From positions 1-37,149 of the forward strand of contig CALXGD010000062.1 in the NCBI GenBank assembly GCA_944387745.1: DNA of 37,149 bases, written 5' to 3'. This DNA is from an uncultured Oscillospiraceae bacterium. Lineage in GTDB: Bacteria; Bacillota_A; Clostridia; Oscillospirales; Oscillospiraceae. Shown one piece after another: positions 24,138-32,845 of this stretch; within the stretch, counting starts at the first letter, position 1; every line of letters starts with the position of its first letter. The notes under the pieces are model-generated. The model was given only the letters and a program-made list of their open reading frames with translations, was not told the DNA's origin and ran no database searches. The translations under genes and the position numbers were made by a program.

Positions 24138-24844
24138 GTCTCTGCCACCTTCCTTGCCAAAACGGGACGTATCAGGGAGAGAGCCCCCAGAATGGCCAAC
24201 ATAGAGGGAATAATAAAATCGTCCGGTCCAAAGAGAACCAGACAGAGCACAGAGGCTGCCAACCCGACAAGGGCGCTGACATGACTCCGCTCCTTCAGCC
24301 ACTGCTCCAGGAAAATGACCACAAACATAGCGGTCATAACGAAGTCCAATCCCTCTGTATTGAACTGGATCAGTCCGCCAAAAATTCCGCCTAGAGTGGA
24401 GCCAGAGAACCAATAGAAGTGGTTGAGCAGGGTAACAAAGAACATAAACCACCCCTTGTCCACGTTCTCTGGGATTTGAGCCGTATAGTTGATAGAGAAA
24501 CTCTCATCGCACATGCCAAAAATTAAGTACAGCTTTTTCCAGCCAATTCCCCGGAATTTATCCAGCATGGACAGGCCATAAAACAGGTGTCGAGCATTGA
24601 CCATGATTGTGAGAAACAGAGCCTGTAGGGGATTAAAAGCCCCAAGAAGCAGATTGACCGTAATAAACTCCATGGAACCGGCAAAGATCGTCAGGCTCAT
24701 AAACATGGGATAGAGAAAGGAAAAGCCAGACACGTTCATATAGATGCCGTAGGTCAGCCCAAGGAACCAAAAGCCAGTAAAAATGGGAATGGTATAGGGA
24801 AACGCAGCCCGAAGCGCCTGAAGCTGTGTCTCATATCGCGTCAT
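24134..24844 (-). CDS. azlC: AzlC-type branched-chain amino-acid exporter large subunit
   Basis: A 236-residue membrane protein with about seven to eight helices. The AzlC/YgaZ signature is seen in [17 protein letters not shown], the F-A-G-S-M-E-F segment, and the N-A-R-H-L-F-Y-G and D-E-S-F-S motifs typical of the family. ATG 24844 has GAGGTGA nine bases upstream, better than the GTG at 24856. It starts 53 nt after the mgtE stop and may share its transcript. Confidence 0.9.
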   Translation of the reverse strand: MTRYETQLQALRAAFPYTIPIFTGFWFLGLTYGIYMNVSGFSFLYPMFMSLTIFAGSMEFITVNLLLGAFNPLQALFLTIMVNARHLFYGLSMLDKFRGIGWKKLYLIFGMCDESFSINYTAQIPENVDKGWFMFFVTLLNHFYWFSGSTLGGIFGGLIQFNTEGLDFVMTAMFVVIFLEQWLKERSHVSALVGLAASVLCLVLFGPDDFIIPSMLAILGALSLIRPVLARKVAET

Positions 24845-24897
24845 GCCAGGTATCACCTCAGCGAAACAGAGTTGTATAGTGAAGTCGTTGTTGGACC

Positions 24898-26268
24898 CTA
24901 GAGTCCAAGCAGAGTAGTGGCAAAGAAGAAGTAGATCAGCAGTGACAAGGCATCCACGATGGTGGTGATAAAGGGAGAGGCCATGACAGCGGGGTCAATT
25001 CCAATTTTTTCTGCAATCATGGGCAGGGTGCAGCCCACGATTTTGGCGCACAGGACAGTGATGGCCAAGGTCAGACAGACCACCAGAGCTACCAGGGGAG
25101 TGACGTCTGGATTTCCCATGAGCCACCGGTCCACCACCATCATCTTCACAAAGTTTGCGCAGGACAGGCACACGCCGCACAGCACAGCCACCCGGATTTC
25201 TTTCCACACCACAGCGGCCATGTCGGAAAAGTCGATTTCGTCCAGGGACAGGGCGCGGATGACTGCTACGGAGGACTGAGAACCGGAGTTGCCGCCTGTT
25301 CCGGAGAGCATTGTGATAAAAGAGGTGAGGACCACATAGGAGGCCAGCACAGCCTCAAACCTGGTAATAATCATTCCACTGAAAGTGGCGGACAGCATGA
25401 GCAGCATCAGCCACGGGATGCGGGAACGCCAAGTTTCAAAGACGCCGGTCTTTAAATAAGGTTTATCAGAGGGGAGAATGGCGGCCATTTTCTCAAAGTC
25501 CTCGGTGGTTTCCTCCTCAATGACGTCCATTGCATCGTCAAAGGTGACGATTCCCACAAGGCGGCGCTCCCCATCGACTACAGGGATAGCGGACAGGGCA
25601 TACTTGTTGAGCATCTGCGCCACGTCCTCTTTGTCGTCGTGGGTGTTGGCAGACACGACGTTGGTCTCCATAATATCCCGGATGTGGGTCTCATACGCAG
25701 AGAGCAGCATCCGGCGCACGGTAACAACCCCGAGCAGGACGCGGTTTTGGGTGACGTAACAGGTGTAAATTGTCTCTTTATCCATGCCCTCCCGGCGGAT
25801 ACGGGCAAAGGACTCCTCCACAGTGGCGTCCGGATGCAGAAATACATACTCCGTCGTCATAATGGACCCGGCGGAGCCTTTTGGATAGTTGAGCAGCTGG
25901 TTGCTTTGGCTGCGGGCTGCTGGATCGCTGTTGCGCAGGATACGAGATACCACATTGGCGGGCATGTCCTCGATCACATCCACGGTGTCGTCCAGATACA
26001 GCTCGTCCAGAACCTCCCGCAGCTCCTTATCACTTAGAGCGTTGATCAGTCGCTCCTGGTCGTCGGAGTCCTCTAGCTCAGCAAACACCTCGGCGGCCTG
26101 CTCCTTGGGCAGCAGACGAAAGACCAGCACAGTTTCCTCTGGTTCCAGCTCATCTAGAAACTCGGCGATGTCCACCACGTTCATTTCCGTCAGGATCTCC
26201 CGCAGTTTGCGGAATTGTTTGGTTTTTACCAGCTCCGTCAGCTGTTCCAGATCATATTTCTCCGGCAT
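24898..26268 (-). CDS. mgtE: MgtE magnesium transporter/channel
   Basis: A 456-residue Mg2+ channel of the MgtE family. In order: the helical N domain (about 1-130) with acidic L-E-P-E-E-T, two CBS domains (about 135-255) with S-I-M-T-T-E-Y-V and I-P-V-V-D-G-E, a connecting plug helix, and five membrane helices (about 285-455). The pore region has G-T-G-G-N-S-G-S-Q, and the last helix A-S-P-F-I-T-T-I-V-D-A-L, where the conserved Asp binds Mg2+. ATG 26268 has GGAAGGGGGAG before it. A long leader with an intrinsic terminator precedes it, which points to regulation by attenuation. Confidence 0.93.
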   Translation of the reverse strand: MPEKYDLEQLTELVKTKQFRKLREILTEMNVVDIAEFLDELEPEETVLVFRLLPKEQAAEVFAELEDSDDQERLINALSDKELREVLDELYLDDTVDVIEDMPANVVSRILRNSDPAARSQSNQLLNYPKGSAGSIMTTEYVFLHPDATVEESFARIRREGMDKETIYTCYVTQNRVLLGVVTVRRMLLSAYETHIRDIMETNVVSANTHDDKEDVAQMLNKYALSAIPVVDGERRLVGIVTFDDAMDVIEEETTEDFEKMAAILPSDKPYLKTGVFETWRSRIPWLMLLMLSATFSGMIITRFEAVLASYVVLTSFITMLSGTGGNSGSQSSVAVIRALSLDEIDFSDMAAVVWKEIRVAVLCGVCLSCANFVKMMVVDRWLMGNPDVTPLVALVVCLTLAITVLCAKIVGCTLPMIAEKIGIDPAVMASPFITTIVDALSLLIYFFFATTLLGL

Positions 26269-26322
26269 TAAACTCTCCCCCTTCCGATTGTATTATGAAT
26301 CCTATAGGTGAAGGCGGGACGC

Positions 26323-26354
26323 AAAAAAGCCACAGGGCGCACCGCGCCTGTGGC
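26323..26354 (-). terminator. Attenuator terminator in the mgtE leader
   Basis: On the minus strand GCCACAGGCGC (26344-26354) pairs with the 26329-26340 arm with one bulged base, then six T (26323-26328). A stable stem and U-run between promoter and gene imply conditional read-through into mgtE. Confidence 0.82.
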
Positions 26355-26398
26355 TGCTACGAGCGGGCAGATATCCTCCAAACGCCGGGACGCAGATC

Positions 26399-26527
26399 TC
26401 ATACAGGCCCGTCCGGCTGTTGGCGCGGAGAGAGGCGGCGGAGCCAGAAAGCCAAAGGGGACAGCTCCGCCGCCTGCCGTTCGTGACAGCAGGCTTTTTG
26501 TTCCCGATGACGACTTCGGCCTTCCAT
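26399..26527 (-). CDS. Possible 42-residue leader peptide of mgtE
   Basis: A short frame from ATG 26527 to TGA at 26399 lies in the mgtE leader, with GGAAGGAAGTGGAG just before the start. The stop is about 45 nt before the attenuator. The peptide (starts MEGRSRHREQK, holds C-C-H, ends Q-Q-P-D-G-P-V) is basic, with several Pro, Cys and His residues, and matches nothing I know. Most of it runs through the leader hairpins, so ribosome position could decide their folding. It may equally be chance. Confidence 0.3.
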   Translation of the reverse strand: MEGRSRHREQKACCHERQAAELSPLAFWLRRLSPRQQPDGPV

Positions 26528-26599
26528 GAAACTCCACTTCCTTCCCTGAATAAATGAGCCCGGCCGCAGAAGGGGCCGGGCACAGTCCTTTCCGGTGTT

Positions 26600-26629
26600 A
26601 GTATAGCACAGCCCGGACGGGGAATTCAA
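26600..26629 (-). promoter_or_regulatory. Promoter of mgtE
   Basis: On the minus strand TTGAAT (26624-26629), an 18-bp spacer and TATACT (26600-26605). It places the transcript start near 26593, about 325 nt before the mgtE start codon. Confidence 0.65.
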
Positions 26630-26683
26630 GAAAAATCTGTGAAAAGTCCCCCGCCGTACAGGGCAGACCGTCCTCCACTGGGG

Positions 26684-26712
26684 TTGAAATTTCTGTCGGA
26701 AATGGGTAAAAT
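26684..26712 (+). promoter_or_regulatory. Promoter of the MoxR-VWA operon
   Basis: TTGAAA (26684-26689), a 17-bp spacer and TAAAAT (26707-26712) lie about 60 nt before the MoxR start. Together with the mgtE promoter it makes this a divergent promoter region. Confidence 0.7.
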
Positions 26713-26769
26713 ACAACTGCTGCAAATACAAAGACAGCGGGGGTATTTTCTCCCGGAAAGGAATGGAAT

Positions 26770-27579
26770 ATGAGCGAATTTCACGGCAGTCAAAACTATG
26801 TGGCCTCAGAGGAGCTGATGCGGGCCGTAAATATTGCAATGGTGCTTCAAAAACCCCTGCTCATTAAGGGGGAACCGGGCACCGGAAAGACTATGCTGGC
26901 AGAGGCGATCTCCCAGGCCCTGAACAAACAGCTGATCATCTGGAACATCAAGTCTACGACAAAGGCCCAGGATGGCCTGTACGTATATGACGTGGTGCAG
27001 CGGCTATACGACAGCCAGTTTGGTGGGCAGGGAGTGGATGACATATCCAAGTACATCCGACTGGGGAAATTGGGTGAGGCGTTTACTGCGGCGGAACAGG
27101 CAATTCTTCTGATTGATGAAATTGACAAGGCGGACCTGGAATTCCCCAACGATTTGCTTTGGGAGCTGGACCGGATGGAGTTTCACATCCCGGAGACCGG
27201 CGAGACTGTCACTGCCAAGCACCGTCCAGTAGTGATTATCACCTCTAACGCGGAAAAAGAGCTGCCCGATGCCTTCCTGCGCCGGTGTGTATTTCACTAT
27301 ATCGAATTTCCCGACAGGGAGCTGATGGCAGAGATTGTCCGCGTCCATTTCCCTGACCTGGATGAGCAGCTGCTGACGCAGGCGCTGGAGGCATTTTACC
27401 GCATCCGAAAGCTGTCCCAGATCAAGAAAAAGCCCTCTACCAGCGAGATCATTGACTGGCTGCGCGCTCTGGTCCATGAGGGGGTGGACCCCAGCCGTGT
27501 GGTGGAGGAGGTCCCTTACCTGGGGGTTCTTCTCAAGAAAAATGAGGATATGGATGCCCTGCGTCGGGCGTGGAAGTAA
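26770..27579 (+). CDS. MoxR-family AAA+ ATPase
   Basis: A 269-residue AAA+ ATPase. Walker A is G-E-P-G-T-G-K-T (34-41), Walker B is A-I-L-L-I-D-E-I-D-K (about 111-120), sensor 1 is V-I-I-T-S-N-A, and the Arg-finger region is F-L-R-R-C. MoxR proteins act as chaperones that load metals or help maturation of partner enzymes, usually with a VWA protein, and such a gene follows here with only a 12-nt gap. ATG 26770 has AAAGGAA upstream. The client is unknown; no obvious metalloenzyme genes are adjacent. Confidence 0.9.
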   Translation: MSEFHGSQNYVASEELMRAVNIAMVLQKPLLIKGEPGTGKTMLAEAISQALNKQLIIWNIKSTTKAQDGLYVYDVVQRLYDSQFGGQGVDDISKYIRLGKLGEAFTAAEQAILLIDEIDKADLEFPNDLLWELDRMEFHIPETGETVTAKHRPVVIITSNAEKELPDAFLRRCVFHYIEFPDRELMAEIVRVHFPDLDEQLLTQALEAFYRIRKLSQIKKKPSTSEIIDWLRALVHEGVDPSRVVEEVPYLGVLLKKNEDMDALRRAWK

Positions 27580-27591
27580 GAGGTGCCGTCT

Positions 27592-28794
27592 ATGTTTGAG
27601 GACTTTCTCTACACCCTTCGGCGGGGGGGCTTGAAGGTCTCCCTGACAGAGTGGATGTCTCTGATGGAAGCCCTGGACAAAGGACTCCACCACTCCAGCT
27701 TCACCGGCTTTTACCATTTGTGCCGGTGTCTGCTGGTGAAGAGCGAGGCGGACTTTGACCGCTTCGACCGCTGTTTCCTCCAGTATTTTCAGAATGTCCC
27801 CTTCGAGGGGGAGATTTCTCAGGAGCTGCTGGACTGGCTCAACCGGCCGGAGGTTTTACAGGACTACGCCAACTGGGATGAGGAGCAGGCTCAGCTCAAC
27901 GAGATGCTCTCTGAGGAAGAAATTGAGCGGATGCTCCAAGAGCGGATGAGGGAGCAGGATTCTCAGCACAATGGTGGCAATTACTGGGTAGGAACTCACG
28001 GCATGTCCGCCTTTGGCAACTCTGGCCTCTCCCCCAAGGGGATCCGCGTGGGCGGACAGGGCCGGCACCGCCGCGCGTTTCGCGTGGCGGGGGAACGCCA
28101 TTTCCGGGATTTCAGACAGGACAATACGCTGGACACCCGCCAGTTCCAGATCGCTTTAAGACGTCTGCGCCAGTACTCCGGGTTGGTGGATCTCCCCCCC
28201 ACAGAATTTGATGTGGACAACACCATCCAGGATACGGCGGAAAACGGCGGGATGCTCACAGTGCGGTATAAGAGACCCCGTCAGAACACGGTAAAGGTGC
28301 TTCTGCTGATGGATTCCGGCGGGTCAATGGATTACTATGCTCAGCTGTGCTCCGCCCTGTTCCAAGCTGTGAGCAAGGTGGGACATTTTAAGGACCTGAA
28401 GGTCTATTATTTCCACAACTGCCTGTACAGCCGGGTATATGACTCCCCTAACCTGCTGCCTTCCGGCTCAATTCCAACGGACTGGCTGCTGTCAAACCTG
28501 TCCTCAGAGTACAAGGTAATCTTTGTGGGGGACGCCCAGATGGCCCCCTATGAGCTCACAGGCGGGTGGTATACAAGCCGGGATGCAGATTCCAGCCGGC
28601 CGAAATCTGGTTTGGACTGGCTGCTGCGGCTTCGAGACAAGTACCACAATGTGATCTGGCTCAATCCCAGCGACCGCCCCTCCTGGGGGGAGTACTGGAG
28701 TGAGACATATGACCGAATTGCGGGTATTTTTCCCATGTACCCGCTGACGGTAGACGGCCTGGAGGAGGCCATGAAGAAGCTGCTGACGCGGTGA
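27592..28794 (+). CDS. VWA-domain protein (CoxE-like), partner of the MoxR ATPase
   Basis: A 400-residue protein, the usual partner of MoxR ATPases. The N-terminal part is helical and charged (residues 1-150, with an E/Q-rich run near 100-125). Then comes a basic Gly/Arg linker, and a VWA domain from about 215. The MIDAS metal site reads L-L-L-M-D-S-G-G-S-M, where the usual DxSxS is DxGxS; CoxE-type proteins often have this. ATG 27592 is chosen over the GTG at 27583 because AAGAGGTG lies eight bases before it. The pair may work in maturation or complex assembly in the cytoplasm. Confidence 0.85.
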   Translation: MFEDFLYTLRRGGLKVSLTEWMSLMEALDKGLHHSSFTGFYHLCRCLLVKSEADFDRFDRCFLQYFQNVPFEGEISQELLDWLNRPEVLQDYANWDEEQAQLNEMLSEEEIERMLQERMREQDSQHNGGNYWVGTHGMSAFGNSGLSPKGIRVGGQGRHRRAFRVAGERHFRDFRQDNTLDTRQFQIALRRLRQYSGLVDLPPTEFDVDNTIQDTAENGGMLTVRYKRPRQNTVKVLLLMDSGGSMDYYAQLCSALFQAVSKVGHFKDLKVYYFHNCLYSRVYDSPNLLPSGSIPTDWLLSNLSSEYKVIFVGDAQMAPYELTGGWYTSRDADSSRPKSGLDWLLRLRDKYHNVIWLNPSDRPSWGEYWSETYDRIAGIFPMYPLTVDGLEEAMKKLLTR

Positions 28795-28810
28795 ACAATG
28801 TGATACGGAC

Positions 28811-28847
28811 CAGGCGGCGGACCGGATAGGTCCGCCGCCTGCGTTTT
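28811..28847 (+). terminator. Terminator of the MoxR-VWA operon
   Basis: A perfect 11-bp stem (28811-28821 with 28831-28841) with a 9-nt loop and the tail CGTTTTC lies 17 nt after the VWA stop. It also stands between convergent genes; the minus-strand side has no T-run. Confidence 0.8.
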
Positions 28848-28906
28848 CTGAGGTTAGTGTGCCTCCCGGGGCCACAGTAGAGCGGGGCGGTGGGGAGCGG
28901 CGCGGT

Positions 28907-30754
28907 TCACTGAGCCAGAATCACTCGGATGCGGCCACCCTCGTCCATGGGCCGGTCATACCAGCCGGTGAGGGAGAGCCCCTGCTCCTGGACCCGGTCC
29001 AGGGTGGAGAGAAAATACTCCCGGTTCCGGTATTCGTACACGGCTACTTGCTCTGCAATGGGATAGCTTTGACCATCAGCCAGCAGGAGTCGGCCGAGGA
29101 CACCATCTCCTTTGACCCGGGTCAAAGGGAGCAGACGGTCCGGATCGGCCGGGTTCCCAGTGATCTGGATGGGACCTGTTTGGACTGGGTAGCGGGTGGT
29201 GGTGGAGGGCAGCGTGTAGCTGGTTCCGTTCCAGTCATACTGATAGGAGTAGTAAGCGAACATTCCCTCCCCCATGGAATCCATATGGGTGAGCACACCG
29301 TACTGTCCGGCATCTCCGGTGACGTCCTTCAGGATCATGCGCGAGATCTCTCCGCGCTGGTTGAGAGAGCAGTAGGTCACCTTGTCCTGAGTCAGCTTCA
29401 GGCCGGCCAGACGGCTGGGGAAAATCCGGACTGCCCGGCGGCCAGTCACGTCCAGAATTTCTGCGTCTGGGGCAAAAGAAGTGGTGCCCACCCGGGCGCC
29501 GTCTTGAGAGACCTGTCCCTCCACCCTGGCAGAGTACAGACGTTTTAGAACGACCTGTCCCTCTGGGGAGAAGCTGACTCCCACCGGATCGCCCGGCTCC
29601 AAGTAGTTGGCGGTCCACTGGTACTGATAGGTGCCGCCGTCAGTGGCTAGAATTGTCACTTGGTCGGCGGCGTAGGTTCCGCCATAGCTGTCTGGATAGT
29701 TACCCCGTTCTGTTTGTATCACTACGCCGCAAAGCTCATTTTGTACGGCGGAGGGTGCAATCACAGCGGCGACTCCGCCGCTTCGTCCCAGCAGGAGGGT
29801 AACTGTGGACCCCAGCCGATAGGGCCCCAAATCAGATAGGGCATAGGCGGCTTGGGCGCTCTCAATAGAATATGTGCGCCCCAGAATCTGAACGGAGGCG
29901 GGCTGAGAGGCGGAGGGCTCCACCGCCTGAATGGTTCCGGTCACCCGTTGGGAGGAGACCCAAAGGGTGTGCATTGCCTGGTTCCAATAGATGAGGTCGC
30001 CCTTCTGAATCTCCTGGAGACTGGAGGCGCTCCCGTCCCGCTGTACGGTGACTCCAGCCAGAGAGAAGGGGATAGAGGCCTGCCAGTTTTCGGAGGCCAC
30101 CAGCGGCCCTTCCATCTCGCTGTTGATCAAACTTACCAGATCCAGTTCTCCGGCCGAAGTGAGGGAGTGGCCCAACTGGGTGGCATAGGCTGTGCCCTCT
30201 TTTGTGGGGGTGGCCAGGAGATTATAGAAAAGATACATGGCATCCTGCTGAGTCAGTGTATCGGTGGCATTTTGAGCGGATACGCCCTGGTCCAGGTCCA
30301 GGCTGCGGTACAGGACCAGTTGGGGAGTGGGGTAAGCTCCGGAGAAATCTTGAGGCACATATCCCAAAAGGGTCAGAAGGATGGTGACGCCCTCTGCCAA
30401 GGTGATGGGAGTGTCCGGCCGGAAGGTTCCGTCGGAATATGCGGTGACAAGCCCCAGGGATATACCGGCCTCTATATAGCCTGCCGACCAGTGGGTATAG
30501 GGCACATCCGGATAAGGAGAGGTGGAGGCTGTGCCGATTTGTCCTCCGCCGGGGGAGGCCTTGACAGCCATGGTGACAAATTCCGCTCGGGTGACAGTGT
30601 GGGACAGATTTGTGCTCCCCTCCCAAATTCCCAGAGCAGAGATTGCCTGAGATACCTCGCCTGGGGAGGGAACAATTCCAGCAGCCCAGCCGGGCATGGT
30701 CAGGGAGAGGGAGAGACAGAGGACCAGAAGAGCGGTCAAAACTCTTTTTTTCAT
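28907..30754 (-). CDS. Exported S-layer-homology (SLH) domain protein
   Basis: A 615-residue surface protein. It has a clear signal peptide (MKKRVLTALL...G-W-A-A, cut near residue 25). SLH-type repeats follow in about 40-205: V-T-R-A-E-F-V-T-M-A, then Y-P-D-V-P-Y-T-H-W-S-A-G-Y-I with G-T-F-R-P-D-T-P-I-T. SLH repeats bind pyruvylated wall polymers. The remaining 400 residues are beta-rich and Ser/Thr/Gly-rich, of no family that I recognise. It lies 93 nt downstream of a MacAB-like exporter on the same strand, so it may be part of that exporter's operon. Confidence 0.85.
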   Translation of the reverse strand: MKKRVLTALLVLCLSLSLTMPGWAAGIVPSPGEVSQAISALGIWEGSTNLSHTVTRAEFVTMAVKASPGGGQIGTASTSPYPDVPYTHWSAGYIEAGISLGLVTAYSDGTFRPDTPITLAEGVTILLTLLGYVPQDFSGAYPTPQLVLYRSLDLDQGVSAQNATDTLTQQDAMYLFYNLLATPTKEGTAYATQLGHSLTSAGELDLVSLINSEMEGPLVASENWQASIPFSLAGVTVQRDGSASSLQEIQKGDLIYWNQAMHTLWVSSQRVTGTIQAVEPSASQPASVQILGRTYSIESAQAAYALSDLGPYRLGSTVTLLLGRSGGVAAVIAPSAVQNELCGVVIQTERGNYPDSYGGTYAADQVTILATDGGTYQYQWTANYLEPGDPVGVSFSPEGQVVLKRLYSARVEGQVSQDGARVGTTSFAPDAEILDVTGRRAVRIFPSRLAGLKLTQDKVTYCSLNQRGEISRMILKDVTGDAGQYGVLTHMDSMGEGMFAYYSYQYDWNGTSYTLPSTTTRYPVQTGPIQITGNPADPDRLLPLTRVKGDGVLGRLLLADGQSYPIAEQVAVYEYRNREYFLSTLDRVQEQGLSLTGWYDRPMDEGGRIRVILAQ

Positions 30755-30777
30755 AGTAAAACCCCTTTCTTGGAGCG

Positions 30778-30839
30778 TGCGGAGCGTAGAACGTGAAGAG
30801 GCAGTTGACAGCCCTGCTCTCTAATCTGCCCGCTCCGCA
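30778..30839. repeat. Inverted repeat between exporter permease and SLH genes
   Basis: TGCGGAGCG (30778-30786) and CGCTCCGCA (30831-30839) form a 9-bp perfect inverted repeat that spans most of the 93-nt gap. It could fold into a long-loop hairpin that slows read-through to the SLH gene. No promoter was clear in the gap. Confidence 0.35.
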
Positions 30840-30847
30840 TTGAAAAT

Positions 30848-32095
30848 CTAGTCGTACCGCAGGGCATCAATGGGGTTGAGCTTCGCCGCTTTATTGGCGG
30901 GCAGATAGCCAAACAATATTCCGATCCCTACAGAAACGCCGAAGCTGATGGCCACTGAGCTCAGGGTAGGTACGGCGGAGAAGGTAGCGCCTCCGCCCAT
31001 CTCTGAGGTGAGCATGGACCCCAGCAGAGAGCCCACTCCCGTGGCCAGCAGGCAGCCCAAGGCAATGCCCAACAGACCGCCGACAGCAGAGGTGGTTCCC
31101 GCCTCAATCACAAATTGACTGCGGATGTCCCGCCGTTTAGCTCCCAGAGATTTGCGGATGCCGATCTCCCGGGTGCGCTCTGTGACGGAGACCAGCATGA
31201 TGTTCATAATACCGATGCCGCCTACCAGGAGTGAGATGGCGGCGATGGCCACCAGCACTCCGATCGCAACCCCCATCATGGCATTGATAAGCTTGGCCTG
31301 CTCCTCCATGGTGGTAGTATAGTAGGCGTCCTCGTCGCCCTGAAATCGGCTGTAGAGCATGCTGTCAATGATGGCCTTGGCCCTGGCCGCTGTTTCACCG
31401 GAGGTGCTGGTAAACATATATAAGGTCACATAGCGGGCTCCCATGATCTCCAGAGCATTTTCATAGGGGATGTAGATCTGGTCGTCCGGCCCTCCGGCCG
31501 ACATTTCGCCGGTGCTCAGCCGCTCCAGTACACCGACTACGGTATAGGAGGCTCCGTTAATAGACAGCTGCCTGCCTAGGGCATCTCCCTGAAACATCTT
31601 CTGGGCCAGGTAGTCCCCGATGACGCACACCTTCTGCCGCCGTTCCACATCCAGATAGGACAGGAAGCGGCCTTGGGCCAGCTGTTCCCCACCGTCAATG
31701 GTGGACTGGCTGGTGTTGTTGAACATGACCTCGCTGACTCCATAGAGATGAGTTTTGTCAAATTTCTCATCGCCGCGGCGGAGGGTGGCCTGGAAGGATA
31801 CATAGGGCGAGACGCCGGTGAGCACCTCTGGGTTTTCCTCCACCAGGCGATACATATCCTCTGGGTATAAATCCAGAGTAGAGCCGTCCCCCCGGCCCCA
31901 CACGGAGGTCTGTATCATGTTGATGCCCAATTTGTCCACCTGCTGGTCGATCATCCCCTGTACTCCGTTGCCCAGGGAGAGAATGACGATCACCGAGGCC
32001 ACGCCGATGATAATGCCAAGCATGGTGAGGAGAGAGCGCATTTTGCTGGTAGTCAGGGACTTTATAGCCAGGCGGAAGGACTGTCCTACATCCAT
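30848..32095 (-). CDS. ABC exporter permease, MacB/FtsX type
   Basis: A 415-residue permease. The first helix is at about 20-42 (S-L-L-T-M-L-G-I-I-I-G-V-A-S-V). It is followed by an extracellular MacB periplasmic-core-like domain (about 45-280), then three helices (about 285-400) with the FtsX-type segment R-T-R-E-I-G-I-R-K-S-L-G-A. This is the MacB four-helix plan with the ATPase on a separate protein. ATG 32095 overlaps the ATPase stop by 10 nt and has AAGGAGG upstream. Such systems export peptides, lipids or antibiotics by a mechanotransmission mechanism. Confidence 0.9.
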   Translation of the reverse strand: MDVGQSFRLAIKSLTTSKMRSLLTMLGIIIGVASVIVILSLGNGVQGMIDQQVDKLGINMIQTSVWGRGDGSTLDLYPEDMYRLVEENPEVLTGVSPYVSFQATLRRGDEKFDKTHLYGVSEVMFNNTSQSTIDGGEQLAQGRFLSYLDVERRQKVCVIGDYLAQKMFQGDALGRQLSINGASYTVVGVLERLSTGEMSAGGPDDQIYIPYENALEIMGARYVTLYMFTSTSGETAARAKAIIDSMLYSRFQGDEDAYYTTTMEEQAKLINAMMGVAIGVLVAIAAISLLVGGIGIMNIMLVSVTERTREIGIRKSLGAKRRDIRSQFVIEAGTTSAVGGLLGIALGCLLATGVGSLLGSMLTSEMGGGATFSAVPTLSSVAISFGVSVGIGILFGYLPANKAAKLNPIDALRYD

Positions 32096-32841
32096 GAGAT
32101 CCCCTCCTTTGGTCTACTGTGCTCCGCCTCCTCCGGTCGGACCACCGCCCGGGGGTCGCGGGCGTCCCCGTCGTAAATGACCTTTCCATCCTGGAGGCGG
32201 ATGATCCGGTCAGCTTTGAGGGCAATGGAGTTGTCGTGGGTGATCAGGACCACGGTGTCCCCCTCTTGGTTGAGCTTTTTCAAGAAATCCAGCACCTCAC
32301 GGCCGGTGCGGGAATCCAAGGCCCCTGTAGGTTCATCGGCCAAAATAGCCGACGGATTTCCCGCCAGAGCTCGGGCGATGGAGACTCGCTGCTGCTGGCC
32401 GCCGGAGAGCTGGGAGGGGAGGTTGCGCTGCTTTCCAGACAGCCCTACCCGGCTGAGCGCCAGGAGAGAGCGCTCCCTCCGCTCTGTGGCCGGGATGCCC
32501 GCATACAGAAGAGGAAGCTCCACGTTTTCCAGTACGGTAAGCTTGGGAATCAGGTTATATTGCTGAAAGATGAAGCCCAGCATTTTGTTGCGGATTTCCG
32601 CCTGTTGGTCGTCATCCATGGTAGACACATCAACACCCCCCAGACGGTAGATACCAGAGGTAGGTACATCCAGACAGCCGATGATGTTCATAGCGGTGGA
32701 TTTTCCAGACCCGGAGGAGCCCACAATGGCTACAAATTCCCCTCTATCAATGGTGATAGTGACTCCGTCCAGGGCGTGAACGTTCTCATCCCCCATGGGA
32801 TAAATTTTGTATATATTCCGCAGTTCAATCAGGTGGTCCAT
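32086..32841 (-). CDS. ABC exporter ATP-binding protein, MacB/LolD type
   Basis: A 251-residue ATPase. Walker A is G-S-S-G-S-G-K-S, the signature is L-S-G-G-Q-Q-Q-R, and Walker B is A-I-L-A-D-E-P-T with T-G-A-L-D-S after it, the MacB/LolD subgroup pattern. The last 30 residues are a charged tail. GAGGAGG lies eight bases before ATG 32841. It is located between the adaptor gene (4-nt gap) and the permease gene (overlap). Confidence 0.93.
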   Translation of the reverse strand: MDHLIELRNIYKIYPMGDENVHALDGVTITIDRGEFVAIVGSSGSGKSTAMNIIGCLDVPTSGIYRLGGVDVSTMDDDQQAEIRNKMLGFIFQQYNLIPKLTVLENVELPLLYAGIPATERRERSLLALSRVGLSGKQRNLPSQLSGGQQQRVSIARALAGNPSAILADEPTGALDSRTGREVLDFLKKLNQEGDTVVLITHDNSIALKADRIIRLQDGKVIYDGDARDPRAVVRPEEAEHSRPKEGISWM

Positions 32842-32845
32842 CCGG

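Larger units (their letters stand above)
26269..26597 (-). promoter_or_regulatory. Long structured mgtE leader, candidate riboswitch or leader-peptide attenuator
   Basis: About 325 nt of minus-strand RNA lie between a good promoter and mgtE. It can fold an 8-bp 5' hairpin (26574-26581 with 26558-26565) and an 11-bp GC hairpin (26464-26474 with 26434-26444). A competing 6-bp hairpin (26489-26494 with 26472-26477) shares bases with the second one. A full intrinsic terminator then follows, 55 nt before the mgtE start. Overlapping stems before a terminator are the usual form of a switch. I could not find the conserved M-box (ykoK) core, GUUAGGUGAGGC, so the class is not assigned. Confidence 0.6.

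Noticed and set aside
26268..26537. 89-codon minus-strand frame overlapping the mgtE start (TAATG)
   Set aside because: It runs through the attenuator and hairpins of the leader and has no known motif; the overlap is probably chance.
26269..26597. M-box (ykoK) riboswitch upstream of mgtE
   Set aside because: The conserved GUUAGGUGAGGC core and its partner loops are not seen; only an unassigned leader is claimed.
29852..30796. Plus-strand frame (314 codons) opposite the SLH protein gene
   Set aside because: Gly-rich low-complexity translation without motifs; the opposite strand has a signal peptide and SLH repeats.
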